A stretch of 64,000 nt of DNA from Alteromonas indica (GCA_003056425.1 PYVY01000008.1:1-64000), one strand, 5' to 3'; shown: positions 1 through 9,201, counted from the stretch's first letter. Notes: generated by a model from the sequence alone, not told the origin. Made by a program: numbers and translations.

Positions 1-6
1 AGTTTT

Positions 7-125
7 TGTCTGGCGGCCATAGCGATACGGCACCACCTGATCCCATTCCGAACTCAGAAGTGAAACGTATTAGCGGCGATGGTAGTGTGGGGTTTCCCCA
101 TGTGAGAGTAGCACACCGCCAGACT
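7..125 (+). rRNA. rrf: 5S ribosomal RNA
   Basis: This is the 5S rRNA of the large ribosomal subunit. The 5' end TGTCTGGCGG pairs with CCGCCAGACT at 117-126, closing helix I. The internal stretches around ACCTGATCCCATTCCGAACTC and GATGGTAGTGTGGGGTTTCC are the conserved gammaproteobacterial 5S signature. It would be the last gene of an rrn operon whose 16S and 23S genes lie left of the window. The ends are set by the helix and may be off by 1-3 bases. An intrinsic terminator follows within 20 bases. Any reading frame across it is not a gene. Confidence 0.96.
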
Positions 126-140
126 CCTATTCTACGAAGA

Positions 141-169
141 AGCCCTTGTCGAAAGACAGGGGCTTTTTT
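141..169 (+). terminator. rrn operon intrinsic terminator
   Basis: AGCCCTTGTC (141-150), a GAAA tetraloop and GACAGGGGCT (155-164) form a 10-pair stem with one G-T pair, running into six T. It lies 16 bases past the 5S gene and should end the rRNA transcript. Confidence 0.9.
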
Positions 170-350
170 CGTTTTTATGCCTCATCCTAAATAACCTGAA
201 CGACTTCGCTATTCAACGCGAGAAAGTCGGTCCCGTAACTCATGCGAACCATGTTGTCAGAGCACCCGACCGCTCTCTCAGGTATCAGGATAGTGTTTTG
301 TGTAGCACAGCCGCCACGGCTCGCTGTGCAACAGTCCTATTCTACGAAGA

Positions 351-379
351 AGCCCTTGTCGAAAGACAGGGGCTTTTTT
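351..379 (+). terminator. Repeat-borne terminator, copy 1
   Basis: The stem AGCCCTTGTC / GACAGGGGCT with a GAAA loop and following T run is identical to the rrn terminator at 141. It sits in the first downstream repeat copy. Confidence 0.8.
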
Positions 380-472
380 GTGGCTGTGACAAAATAAAGC
401 ATAAGGGTCAGGATAGTGTTTTGTGTAGCACAGCCGCCACGACTCACTGTGAAGCAGTCCCATTCTACGAAG

Positions 473-500
473 AAGCCCACTCGATTGAGTGGGCTTTTTT
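473..500 (+). terminator. Repeat-borne terminator, copy 2 (stem sequence changed)
   Basis: AAGCCCACTC-GATT-GAGTGGGCTT followed by T residues. The upper stem differs from the rrn terminator (ACTC/GAGT for TTGTC/GACAG), but both arms changed together so pairing is kept. Confidence 0.8.
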
Positions 501-680
501 CGTTTTTACGGCCAGTCGATTAGCCAGAATAATTTCGCTATTCAGTGCGGCAAAGCCGTGCCTGAGCAGGCTTACCCCATGTTGTCAGAGCACCCGACAG
601 CTCTCTCAGGTATCAGGATAGCGCTTTGTGTAGCACAGCCGCCACGGCTCGCTGTGAAGCAGGCCTATGCTACGAAGAAG

Positions 681-706
681 CCCTTGTCGTAAGACAGGGG
701 ATTTTT
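681..706 (+). terminator. Repeat-borne terminator, copy 3
   Basis: CCCTTGTC-GTAA-GACAGGGG then ATTTTTT. The stem is slightly shorter than the rrn terminator because the final C of GGGGCT has become A. The last repeat copy (838 onward) has lost its hairpin. Confidence 0.7.
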
Positions 707-1009
707 TCGTTTCTATGCCACATCCTAAATAACCTGAGCGACTTCGCTATTCAACGCGAGAAAGTCGGTCCCGTAACTCATGCGAACCATGTTGTCAAAG
801 CACCCGACCGCTCTCTCAGGTATCAGGATAGTGCTTTGTGTAGCACAGCCGCCACGACTCGCTGTGAATCAGTCCTATTCTACGAAGAAGCCCGCTCAAA
901 CTTCAGAAGAAATCGAGCAGATCAGATAATGCAATAAACTTATAATGACTAAACAGCTTTTGACGCGCAATACCATCGGGACGTGATGGTGTTGGTAAGG
1001 TTAGTACAA

Positions 1010-1222
1010 CTAATGCTGCGATGTTGATGGTTTGGGTTTATCGTTAAATAGCCGGGTCTTCACAAAATACAAAAATTCGGCTGACAGCATACTGAGCAAT
1101 GCCATTGTTAATATTTGCGCCTGACTAATATGCTCAAACACAAACAGTAATACCCCTGCCATAATAGAAAATAGTGCCAGACTAATATGAAATGAAACAA
1201 TACCTTTTTGAACCTGGTTCAT
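1010..1222 (-). CDS. Small two-helix membrane protein
   Basis: A 70-residue protein of unknown function. Two hydrophobic segments are visible, about residues 10-30 (SFHISLALFSIMAGVLLFVF) and 34-54 (AQILTMALLSMLSAEFLYFV), followed by a short basic tail. An AAGGGA ribosome-binding site lies 5 bases before the ATG. It stands alone between the rrn trailer repeats and polB. I recognise no family. It is more likely real than most short frames here because of its RBS and its membrane-type composition. Confidence 0.5.
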   Translation of the reverse strand: MNQVQKGIVSFHISLALFSIMAGVLLFVFEHISQAQILTMALLSMLSAEFLYFVKTRLFNDKPKPSTSQH

Positions 1223-1485
1223 GATTATCCCTTATCAAATTAATATCAATCTACGCACCTAATAACCACAAATAATCCCGTTCTGCCCGGTCTATACGCT
1301 TATAAACTGCGAATAGTGTGAGCGGGTCGTCATATACGCTGGTTGATAAAGCAACATTCAACAATCTAGCGAAGCTAGGCGAGGAGAACAGCGTGAAATA
1401 ATTAACCCTCTCCATAAGCATGCGACAGGAAACAATTTATTACCAGCAGAGCACGACCAGTTTTATATTACACAGGATATATATT

Positions 1486-3852
1486 TTAAAACAAGCCCAT
1501 TTGTTGAGCGGTGAGTTCATCAAAAGAGAGACCTATAACAGGTAAAATGCTTTGGGCTATAGGGCGGATCTGTTTTTCTATATAATGTTCGTAATCCAAC
1601 GGGGCTTTTTGCCGGTCAGACGTCTGGGGCCCGGCCAGGGTAACGACATACTTTACCGCGCTTTTATTTCGATATTGCAAGGGTAAACCGTTTGCCTGAT
1701 TGAATAGCTCCGCTTGTTGTGCAGCCTTTACATGGGGCGGAACACTTTTTGTGTACTGAGCCAGAGGCTTAGTCAGGCGTTTCTTATAAATAAGTAGCTC
1801 GTCAAACTGCCCTGCATAAATTGCCGCTACTGTATCAAGAATATAGCGCTCTACAGCTTTGCCAGTAAATACCCGGGTGTATAGCTCCTGCTGAAATGTT
1901 TTAGCCAGAGAGGTCCAATCTGAGCGGACATTCTCCAGACCTTTGAATACTATTTCAGGTGGTTGCGCTTGGCTATCAATCAGCCCGGCATAGCGTTTCT
2001 TACTGCCAAGTTCGGAATTACGAATCGTCGGCATGAAAAACTTATCAAAACAGGTTTCAAATTCGATCTCTAAGAAACAATCAAGGTTGAAGTCCTTATT
2101 AAGCCGCTGTTGCCATCGCTGGTTAATTTGCTGCTCTAACTGTTTACCAATCTGACAAGCTTCTTCGCGGCTATGCACCTGAGATAAATGTACGAAGGTC
2201 GAGTCGGTATCGCCATAAATAACATCATACCCTGCTGCCTCTATCCATCGCGCCGTGGTTTGCATGATATCGTGGCCCCGTAATGTGATAGAGCTGGCGA
2301 GTCTGGGATCATAAAAAGGGCAGCCGCCACTACCCAATACACCGTAAAATGAATTCATTAATATTTTAATAGCCTGAGAGCGGGGCGCATCCTGCTGGCG
2401 CTTGGCTTCATCACGCTGTTTCCACAAGTTGGCAATTATCTCGGGCAAAAAATGCGCATCGCGGGAAAAGCGAGCCCCTTTATAGCCTTCAATAGCAGTT
2501 GTTGGGTTAGCCAGACCTTCTGCTAAGCCCATAGGGTCTATTTTGAAGGTGCGTATTATAGACGGATACAGGCTTTTGAAGTCGAGTACCAGAACGAAGT
2601 CGTACAGGCCAGGGCGGGACGCCATAACATAACCGCCGGGACTTGCCAGCCCCCCATCTTGAGGTCGTATACCGCTGATATAGCCCTGGCGGTGTAGGCG
2701 GGGCAAATAAACGTTGATAAAAGCAGCCACCGAACCACCGGGACGCGACATATCTAAACCGGTTAGGGTGCTTCGCAGAACCAGAAAGTCGATAAACCGC
2801 GTATGGGCAGCAATCTCGTTAACTAACTCACAGTCTTCAATATTGTAGCGAGCCAACTGCAGGGGGTCATGTTTATACAGTGCTTTAATAGCAGCTAATT
2901 GATCGTCTTCTTTAACCAGCTTACCACGATTAAGCAGTGTGCCAGCGACAGCATCCAGGCTAAAACTATCGAATTGATAGGTCATAGTTTTGAGTGCCTC
3001 GATACCATCCACCAGGGCACGTCCCGGTAAGTCAGCTATTGTGCCGCTTTCCCATTGGCGTACCGTTAATACACTACCGTTTCGCCCCATAGCTAACTGC
3101 ATATGGTGGCGCCGGGCACATCGGTATAAAACAGCAAAATCAAACTGCTTTACATTCCAGCCAAGCAACACGTCGGCATCGTAGTTCACGACTATATCGA
3201 CTAACCGTTGCAGTAGCGTTTTTTCATTTGGTACAACTTCTACTATGAAATCGCTATTGGCTGGTGTAACTACCGGGGTGGGGTAAACCAATAGAACATG
3301 TTTTAAGTCAGGTGCGCTGAAACCGATGCTATATAGGTTTTCACGCTCATCACACTCTATATCGATGCTTAAAGAACGTAATAAAGGACGATATGACGCA
3401 CCGCGCAGGGTGACGTTATGCAGGATATTTCCCTGTTGAGGGTGGCCTTTGTAGCGAATGCTGCCGTATGCAAAGCGCTCCATCAAGAAACGGTCAGCTA
3501 ACTTAATGTCACCTTCGTAAAGTACGATTCCTTGGGCGCTTAATAATTGCCGCACCGACTGCGTAAGCCCATCAGGGCTGTAACGTAATAAACTGACAGG
3601 CTGTTGATTAAGAGTACGGTAGGTATCCGGCAGTAAGTCAACCGATAGGCGCTGTTGCTGCAGCAGTTGACATGCCTTTTGCGCATCGGCGGTATGCACA
3701 AAACACACATTTTGCTGCGGGGTAGAGTATAGGCACACAGGCCCGGTGTCGGTCGCCAGCCATAACTCAACAAGCTCTTGATTGGCGCGGCGCACCACTC
3801 GGCGGGTTAAAATGAAACCCAGGCCATGGGCGGCGGGTAACGGCCGCCTCAC
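1486..3852 (-). CDS. polB: DNA polymerase II (family B)
   Basis: Family B polymerase with 3'-5' proofreading, used in E. coli for replication restart and lesion bypass. Its 788 residues match the E. coli enzyme (783). Exonuclease motifs are present: Exo I SIDIECDE (D164, E166), Exo II NVKQFD (D238), Exo III YNIED (about 336-340). Polymerase motifs are also intact: A DFKSLYPSII (424-433), B KILMNSFYG (from 496), C YGDTDS (546-551). The C-terminus QMGLF matches the beta-clamp-binding QLGLF end of E. coli Pol II. The start is GTG; GTGA overlaps the stop of the upstream GGDEF gene, so translation is probably coupled. No LexA-type CTGT-N8-ACAG site was seen before this gene or the upstream one. 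Confidence 0.96.
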   Translation of the reverse strand: MRRPLPAAHGLGFILTRRVVRRANQELVELWLATDTGPVCLYSTPQQNVCFVHTADAQKACQLLQQQRLSVDLLPDTYRTLNQQPVSLLRYSPDGLTQSVRQLLSAQGIVLYEGDIKLADRFLMERFAYGSIRYKGHPQQGNILHNVTLRGASYRPLLRSLSIDIECDERENLYSIGFSAPDLKHVLLVYPTPVVTPANSDFIVEVVPNEKTLLQRLVDIVVNYDADVLLGWNVKQFDFAVLYRCARRHHMQLAMGRNGSVLTVRQWESGTIADLPGRALVDGIEALKTMTYQFDSFSLDAVAGTLLNRGKLVKEDDQLAAIKALYKHDPLQLARYNIEDCELVNEIAAHTRFIDFLVLRSTLTGLDMSRPGGSVAAFINVYLPRLHRQGYISGIRPQDGGLASPGGYVMASRPGLYDFVLVLDFKSLYPSIIRTFKIDPMGLAEGLANPTTAIEGYKGARFSRDAHFLPEIIANLWKQRDEAKRQQDAPRSQAIKILMNSFYGVLGSGGCPFYDPRLASSITLRGHDIMQTTARWIEAAGYDVIYGDTDSTFVHLSQVHSREEACQIGKQLEQQINQRWQQRLNKDFNLDCFLEIEFETCFDKFFMPTIRNSELGSKKRYAGLIDSQAQPPEIVFKGLENVRSDWTSLAKTFQQELYTRVFTGKAVERYILDTVAAIYAGQFDELLIYKKRLTKPLAQYTKSVPPHVKAAQQAELFNQANGLPLQYRNKSAVKYVVTLAGPQTSDRQKAPLDYEHYIEKQIRPIAQSILPVIGLSFDELTAQQMGLF

Positions 3853-5768
3853 GAGGTTCTAGCAACCGCCTGTTGGTAAACCCTGATACAGTCACGGCCC
3901 GCGGCTTTGGCGACATAGAGCGCCTCGTCTGCCAGGTTCATCAACTGCGCGGTGTCCTCGCTTTCATCGCCGCTAACCAAACCTATCGATACTGATAAGG
4001 TTATGTCTTCACGGCCGATACGTGCAGGCACATCCTTTACGATTTCACGAAACCGGTTCAGCAGCTTAACCGCATCGTCGATAGAGGTATGAGGGAAAGC
4101 AAACAGAAACTCTTCTCCGCCAATTCGGCCCAGAATGTCTGTACCGCGAAATGATTTGTTCGCCAACGCTGAAAACCCTCTTAATATGTCATCTCCTGCC
4201 TGGTGTCCCCAGGTATCGTTGATATGTTTAAAGTGATCAAGATCTAGAAGGGCCAAGGTCATGTACTCGTTGTGGCGGTGTGCCAGGTTAAGTTGCTGAC
4301 CCACATCTTCCAGGGTTTTTCGGCGGGTTAGCAGGCCGGTCAGCCCATCTTTATTGGCCAGAGTTTCGTATTTTCTTTGGTGACGTTTGCTAATCTGATG
4401 TTGCCACATCAGCAGTAAGCAGATGACGGCCAGTAACGTCACCACGATAGCAGTGTAACCGCGTTGTTTTCGCTCGCTTTCTAATTCGGCCTTTTGCCGT
4501 AGGTTTTGCTCTTGCAGCAGCGCATTTTGCGATCGCTGTTGTTCAGTTTCGAACGCGGTTTTAAGTTTTATTAGCCGTTGGCTATTTTGTTCCTGCTGCA
4601 AGCGGCGTTCATCTGCCAACATGATCAAAATTAACTGATAGGCCTCTCGGTATTCTCCTAATGCAGCAAAAACTTCCGCTTTTAACTTACTGATTTGTAC
4701 TTTGTGTGGCAGAAATGCATCGCCGTCAGCCAGCAGTTGGGCGGCTTCAATACGTTCTAGCGCTAACGGCGCAGCGCCTTCAATCAGCCCGATTCTGGCT
4801 TGCGCCAGGAGCACCCCTATTTGTTGATAGGGATTTTTCGCTTCTTCAAATAATCGAAGTGCATCCACTAGGTAGGAGCCTGCTTCGTCTAAATTACCAC
4901 GCTCTATCAACACTTCAGAGATTTGTTGATAACTGTACGCAGCGCCCTGAATATCCTTAATATTTACCGCCAGTCGGGCCGATTTAACCAAGAGTTCCAG
5001 GCCCACCTGCTGTTTATTAAGTTTAAGATAGCTACGTCCCAGGCCGAACATCGTATTGGCCAGCTCAAGCCGGCGCTGGTGTTTTTCATAGTACGCCTGC
5101 GCTTCTTCAAAATACGGTATGGCCAGGGCAGGTTCGTCCCGGTACTCATAGACCAACGCAATCATTCCACTGAAATCGGCAGGAGACAATCGCAACGCGT
5201 TATCCTGGGCTAACCGATACCCTTCCTGAAACCGACCCAGAGCTTTATCAGTCTCGCTGAGGGTTAAATTCATATAACCGGCTACGCTAAGTGCATAGGC
5301 CAATAGTTCAGCGGAGTCATTGTGTCTGGCCCAGCGGATAGCCTGGGCAACCTGCAGCTCAGCTTCCCGAGCCCGGCCAAGGCCTTTAAGTGCCTCAGCC
5401 TGCGCAAGCTGTAAATAATGAAATAGCCAGGGCTGTTGGTCGTGCTCAAGCAGGGCTAACCCTTGCTCAGCCTGTTCCAGTGCCTTGTTATGCAGTATCA
5501 ATGATGAATAAGCGCGACTGGCCACAAAATGCTGACCCGCCTCATCAATTGCTGTTTTCGTATTGTTTGGTGGCAAAATTTGATCAAGTACCTGACGGGG
5601 ATTATCCCTTACACCTTTCAAACTTTTTAAAATGGGTTCAGGCCAGTCTGTTAATGCGCGGGCAAACACCGATTCACTATAAGCGCTCAGTAACAGTATT
5701 AAACTAAACATGGCAGCAAACCGGGCGTTAACCGGTATAGACAATGTTCGATTCTGATGATTATTCAA
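3849..5768 (-). CDS. Periplasmic TPR sensor diguanylate cyclase
   Basis: Predicted to make cyclic di-GMP from two GTP in response to a periplasmic input. It has 639 residues: an N-terminal signal or anchor segment (about 18-36), alpha-helical TPR repeats (about 60-400), a coiled region rich in Q/E/R, one membrane helix (438-456), and a C-terminal GGDEF domain. The active-site loop is GGEEF (550-554), an active variant. The product-inhibition site RxxD (R541, D544) lies exactly five residues before it, so feedback control is expected. The ligand is unknown; TPRs suggest a protein partner. It forms an operon with polB through a 4-base overlap. The promoter should lie in 5769-5976, shared with the divergent patatin gene. 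Confidence 0.92.
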   Translation of the reverse strand: MNNHQNRTLSIPVNARFAAMFSLILLLSAYSESVFARALTDWPEPILKSLKGVRDNPRQVLDQILPPNNTKTAIDEAGQHFVASRAYSSLILHNKALEQAEQGLALLEHDQQPWLFHYLQLAQAEALKGLGRAREAELQVAQAIRWARHNDSAELLAYALSVAGYMNLTLSETDKALGRFQEGYRLAQDNALRLSPADFSGMIALVYEYRDEPALAIPYFEEAQAYYEKHQRRLELANTMFGLGRSYLKLNKQQVGLELLVKSARLAVNIKDIQGAAYSYQQISEVLIERGNLDEAGSYLVDALRLFEEAKNPYQQIGVLLAQARIGLIEGAAPLALERIEAAQLLADGDAFLPHKVQISKLKAEVFAALGEYREAYQLILIMLADERRLQQEQNSQRLIKLKTAFETEQQRSQNALLQEQNLRQKAELESERKQRGYTAIVVTLLAVICLLLMWQHQISKRHQRKYETLANKDGLTGLLTRRKTLEDVGQQLNLAHRHNEYMTLALLDLDHFKHINDTWGHQAGDDILRGFSALANKSFRGTDILGRIGGEEFLFAFPHTSIDDAVKLLNRFREIVKDVPARIGREDITLSVSIGLVSGDESEDTAQLMNLADEALYVAKAAGRDCIRVYQQAVARTS

Positions 5769-5976
5769 CGTAATAAGACTCTTAGTGATCCGGGCCCTGG
5801 GCAGGCTTTATGATAGTGGCGCACGGTTAAGTAAACAATATGGCGCACGGCTTTTTAATACCGCATAACGGGGTTACCGTACAATAAGTCATAACTATTT
5901 GGACTCCGGTACAGTTGACTTGGTTTCATCGCCATTTTATTTTGGTGGTAAGGCAGTCAGCGGCGAACGAATAACC

Positions 5977-7017
5977 ATGTCTAAACTTATCCTTTCTTTG
6001 GATGGCGGAGGAATTCGCGGAGCGGCGAGTATCCAGTTTCTATGTAATGTTGAAGCCCAGCTTCAGCAAAATCATCAAGTTTCAATCCGGGACTGCGTAG
6101 ATTTATACGCAGGCACCAGTACCGGTGCCATTATCGCACTGGCGTTAGCCACTACCGAACTTACCGTAGATCAAATCAATACCCTTTATAACGCAAAAAA
6201 TGCCCGCGAGATTTTTACTGAAAATCGTGGTTTGTTCGAGTTTGACGGGATAAATGCTCCCAAGTATGAAGCCAGTGGTAAAACCGCGTTGTTGAAACGC
6301 CACTTTGGCACCGCTACATTAGCCAATGCTGTGAAAAATAATTGCCACGCACTGGCAGTGACATTTGGTGTGGAGTATCACCGTCCGCTCATTTTTAAAA
6401 CCACTAAACCTGAACACCATGATGTCTTGAGCTACCTTATTGCTGATGCGTCCTCTGCTGCCCCAACCTATTTCCCCAGTGTTGAGGTCACGGATCCTGA
6501 ACAGGATGTCAGCCGCTGGCTGGTAGATGGTGGGGTAGTAGCAAACAACCCTACAATGTGTGCTATTGCCGAAAGTCGGCGGCTGTGGCCCGACACCGCC
6601 TTTGAAAATGTTCGGGTCGTTTCTATTGGGACCGGAAAACGTACCCGCAAGGTTAACGGCCCTGATACCACCGGCTGGGGCGCATTACAGTGGATGCGAC
6701 AAGGACATATTATTGATGTGTTGTCTGACGAACAGCTGGTCGCCTATCAGGCCCTTACCATTTTGCCAACAGGGCGATACATCAGGGTGAACGCACAAAT
6801 GAAACAGCAACCGGGGTTACCATTTCCGCCGGATGACGCAATGGATGACATCAGTGAAGCGAACATCAACAAACTTAAAGCGCTGGGCGATATGTGGTTT
6901 GCTCAATATGGCCAAGCTGTTGTTGCCATGCTGCTGAATGCTTATGACGGCCCCTCGCTTGATGCTATCGACCCTGGGACAGGTACCCCTTTGGCGCGGC
7001 CTGAACCTGGGCCATAA
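5977..7017 (+). CDS. Patatin-like phospholipase
   Basis: A patatin-fold acyl hydrolase of 346 residues, probably cytoplasmic, since the N-terminus MSKLILSLDGGGIRG starts directly in the fold and has no signal peptide. The oxyanion loop is DGGGIRG (9-15), the nucleophile elbow GTSTG (46-50, Ser48), and the catalytic Asp lies in VDGGVVANNP (Asp184), so the Ser-Asp dyad is complete. The ATG at 5977 is preferred over an upstream TTG (5899) because the upstream extension is not patatin-like. Substrate is unknown. Related patatins serve as CBASS effectors (CapV), but there is no cGAS-like cyclase nearby, so I do not call it a defence gene. It converges with the HupE-like gene at 7067. Confidence 0.9.
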   Translation: MSKLILSLDGGGIRGAASIQFLCNVEAQLQQNHQVSIRDCVDLYAGTSTGAIIALALATTELTVDQINTLYNAKNAREIFTENRGLFEFDGINAPKYEASGKTALLKRHFGTATLANAVKNNCHALAVTFGVEYHRPLIFKTTKPEHHDVLSYLIADASSAAPTYFPSVEVTDPEQDVSRWLVDGGVVANNPTMCAIAESRRLWPDTAFENVRVVSIGTGKRTRKVNGPDTTGWGALQWMRQGHIIDVLSDEQLVAYQALTILPTGRYIRVNAQMKQQPGLPFPPDDAMDDISEANINKLKALGDMWFAQYGQAVVAMLLNAYDGPSLDAIDPGTGTPLARPEPGP

Positions 7018-7066
7018 ACCCGACTGTTTATCGGGTAATGGAAGGGCGCTTTTTGAAAAGTGACAG

Positions 7067-8182
7067 TTACCAGCGCTGAATAGCCCAACTGACGGCAATC
7101 AACGCAATGATAGATGACGCAGTAGGCATTATGAATTGGGCGTAAGCCTTGACCTTACGTAAGCCGAGCAATAAAGGCAGTAGAAGCGCTACAATAGCAA
7201 GCTGGCCTATTTCCACGCCCACGTTAAACGAAGCTATGGTAAGTAAAGGCTTGGAAGCCACTGATTGAAGCTCAGCAAAAACACTGGCAAAGCCCATTCC
7301 GTGCAATAGCCCGAAAGCAAACGTTACCCAGCCGAGCCGGTGTATTACCGGCCAGATATTATTTAGCGCCGTGAGGAGTACTGATATGGCTATACCCAAT
7401 TCGACCCACCGACTGGAAGGTGAATACCAACCTAATGCGGTAGATGTTAACGTCAGTGAATGGGCCAGCGTAAATGCGGTGACCAGATAAAACGTATGGC
7501 GTAATACAGTTCGTTTACTACTTTCAGCTTGCCATTGGTTGTGTTGGCGATACAAATTGACTGTGAGAAGTGTCGCAATCAAAAATAGAATGTGATCGAT
7601 GCCAATCCAGATGTGGATGATACCTTCATATACAAAGTTGCCTACGGTAGCCCACGTATCTATTGGCGTGCCGCTTAATTCGACCGTATCGGCCTGGGCC
7701 GTGAGTACCTGTGTTTGGGTAGCCTGTAGGTCATTTCCGGCCGCAGTGAATAATACTTTATGCGTGGGATCTTCAGAAAAAATAGCAGAGTACTGTAATG
7801 TAAGGTTGCTGCTTGCTGGGCAAGCAAAAGAAAAAGCCACTCCGATAAGTGTCTGACTTGAAATAGAATGCAAGGTAGGGGCGTGCAAGGTGGCGGGGCA
7901 AGGCTGGGCGTTTGTTGACAGTACCAGGTGCTCGTTGACATAGCGGTGCAGGGCATCGCTGCGAGATAAAACCTCGGCCCACGTAAGCTGCCCATCAGTG
8001 TTGGTATCCAGACCTACTGTCTGTTCCAGATCAAAGGGTTGTAACAATAAGGTCCCCGATACATCTTCGTCATTGTTAACCGTTAACGACAGATACCCGT
8101 TGCTTAGCTCATGCCCCCGCGCCGGGATACTGGTTAATAGGAAGATACAGCTCAGCAAAAACACTATAATACATAAGCGCAT
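7067..8182 (-). CDS. HupE/UreJ-like membrane protein with an EF-hand loop
   Basis: Last gene of the DUF4331 operon, 5 bases after the TPR gene. The 371 residues comprise a signal peptide (to about residue 23, ending at ARGHELS), an extracytoplasmic domain of about 150 residues, and a C-terminal six- or seven-helix block with the histidine and glycine signatures of the HupE/UreJ_2 family: HIWIGIDHILFL, TAFTLAHSLTL, FGLLHGMGFA, FNVGVEIGQ. HupE/UreJ proteins are linked to nickel or cobalt uptake, but this long form is a distinct, uncharacterised branch. The soluble part contains DTNTDGQLTWAE, a textbook 12-residue EF-hand calcium loop. No hydrogenase or urease genes lie nearby. Confidence 0.82.
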   Translation of the reverse strand: MRLCIIVFLLSCIFLLTSIPARGHELSNGYLSLTVNNDEDVSGTLLLQPFDLEQTVGLDTNTDGQLTWAEVLSRSDALHRYVNEHLVLSTNAQPCPATLHAPTLHSISSQTLIGVAFSFACPASSNLTLQYSAIFSEDPTHKVLFTAAGNDLQATQTQVLTAQADTVELSGTPIDTWATVGNFVYEGIIHIWIGIDHILFLIATLLTVNLYRQHNQWQAESSKRTVLRHTFYLVTAFTLAHSLTLTSTALGWYSPSSRWVELGIAISVLLTALNNIWPVIHRLGWVTFAFGLLHGMGFASVFAELQSVASKPLLTIASFNVGVEIGQLAIVALLLPLLLGLRKVKAYAQFIMPTASSIIALIAVSWAIQRW

Positions 8183-8187
8183 AATGT

Positions 8188-9201
8188 TTAGTTTTCTCCT
8201 GTGACGAGGTTAACAGTTCGGCTCAGGAGCTGTTTATCTTCAAGGCCTTTAGCATATTGCCAATTAACTTGAGCAAAATGATGCGCTTTATCAGCATCTT
8301 GCTTTACTTCCAGATAATAACGCGCGATATACGCCGCATGGGACCAATCTTTACGCCATTCGCGCATTGCAATACGCTGTTGTGCTTGCTTTTGCCAGCG
8401 TGTGTCATTGCCGGTATGTTGCTCGGCCTGGGCTAACATTATCAATATGCCATCATCCATTTCTGCAGCCTTATTGGCCGCTGGACCTAACGTATCAATG
8501 ACGTGGTTATACCGGCCTAACGCCAACTGCGCCTGGGCCCACAACGAGGCAGAGGCAACACTGACTTGGTCTAGCTCCTCAGCGGGGAGATGAGTAAGCG
8601 CTGCTGTGGGGTTATTTAAGGCTAACGCCATAAATGCCAGGGTTTGATCGACCCACTCAAGGACCTGGGCTGACTCGTATTTTGCCACACGTCTAAGTTG
8701 CGTAAGTTGTTGATACCATTTTACTGAAGGTGATTGCTGGAAGCGGGCATCCAGCATACAGGTCAACGCCACCAGATGAGCGCTGTGCGAAACCAGCGAT
8801 TTGCACGTTTGAAGACTATTCTCAAATTGACCGAGGTTATTGTAAACCGATGCCAAAAGTAGCTTCGATTGTGGGGTATTAAGCGTTACAAGCTGTTCTT
8901 TTGCGGCTTCAAAATCATGATTACGCTGTAGTAAGCTTGCTTTGATATACGTGAACTTATCGTCCAGGTTGCGCTGGCTTTCCCTACGGGAAATTACATG
9001 TGAAAGGGCTTTTATATCAGCAGAAGTGCTGCCTAACTGTTTGGCCTTATCCAGAATGTCTATTGCCTGTTGGTACGTCATTTTACTTGAAACCGAGGCG
9101 GGCCAGGTAGCAATAATATCGGTGGAAGAGGGAGATAATTGTTTGGCATTTGCTCCACAGACCGTACATAAGAATAAAACACCCAAACGTTTTTTTAGCA
9201 T
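8188..9201 (-). CDS. Exported TPR-type protein
   Basis: A 337-residue helical-repeat protein, probably periplasmic. The ATG at 9201 is chosen because AGGGAG lies 7 bases upstream and the N-terminus MLKKRLGVLFLCTVCGANA is a good signal peptide; an upstream ATG (9231) would bury it. The rest is helical with TPR-like spacing (SKLLLASVYNNLGQFENSLQ; SLWAQAQLALGRYNHVIDTL), suggesting a scaffold or partner-binding role. No catalytic motif is visible. It lies between the Ig-like lipoprotein and HupE-like genes of the ECF-linked operon. Confidence 0.75.
   Translation of the reverse strand: MLKKRLGVLFLCTVCGANAKQLSPSSTDIIATWPASVSSKMTYQQAIDILDKAKQLGSTSADIKALSHVISRRESQRNLDDKFTYIKASLLQRNHDFEAAKEQLVTLNTPQSKLLLASVYNNLGQFENSLQTCKSLVSHSAHLVALTCMLDARFQQSPSVKWYQQLTQLRRVAKYESAQVLEWVDQTLAFMALALNNPTAALTHLPAEELDQVSVASASLWAQAQLALGRYNHVIDTLGPAANKAAEMDDGILIMLAQAEQHTGNDTRWQKQAQQRIAMREWRKDWSHAAYIARYYLEVKQDADKAHHFAQVNWQYAKGLEDKQLLSRTVNLVTGEN

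Larger units (their letters stand above)
108..920 (+). repeat. Degenerate repeats of 5S tail, trailer and terminator
   Basis: After the 5S gene the motif GTGTAGCACAGCCGCCACG begins again at 300, 423, 628 and 838. Each copy leads into CCTATTCTACGAAGAAGCCC or a close variant, the same sequence that follows the genuine 5S (127-146). Three of the four copies also carry a terminator hairpin. The spacer (about 190-299 and 728-837) is almost identical between two copies, including TTCGCTATTCAACGCGAGAA. Copy starts are 123-210 bases apart, so this is not a strict tandem array. Most likely rrn trailer sequence was duplicated by recombination between rrn operons and has decayed. Reading frames here have no protein likeness. 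Confidence 0.8.

Noticed and set aside
6..194. A 62-codon frame across the 5S gene
   Set aside because: It overlaps the rRNA and its terminator and has no protein likeness.
3849..3905. CTGT and ACAG half-sites near the polB start as a LexA box
   Set aside because: The spacing is 14 bases rather than 8, and it lies inside the end of the upstream gene.
5977..7017. Patatin as a CBASS effector (CapV)
   Set aside because: No cGAS/DncV-like nucleotidyltransferase or Cap2/Cap3 genes are nearby; the neighbours are a diguanylate cyclase/polB operon and the DUF4331 operon. The patatin motifs alone do not show defence.
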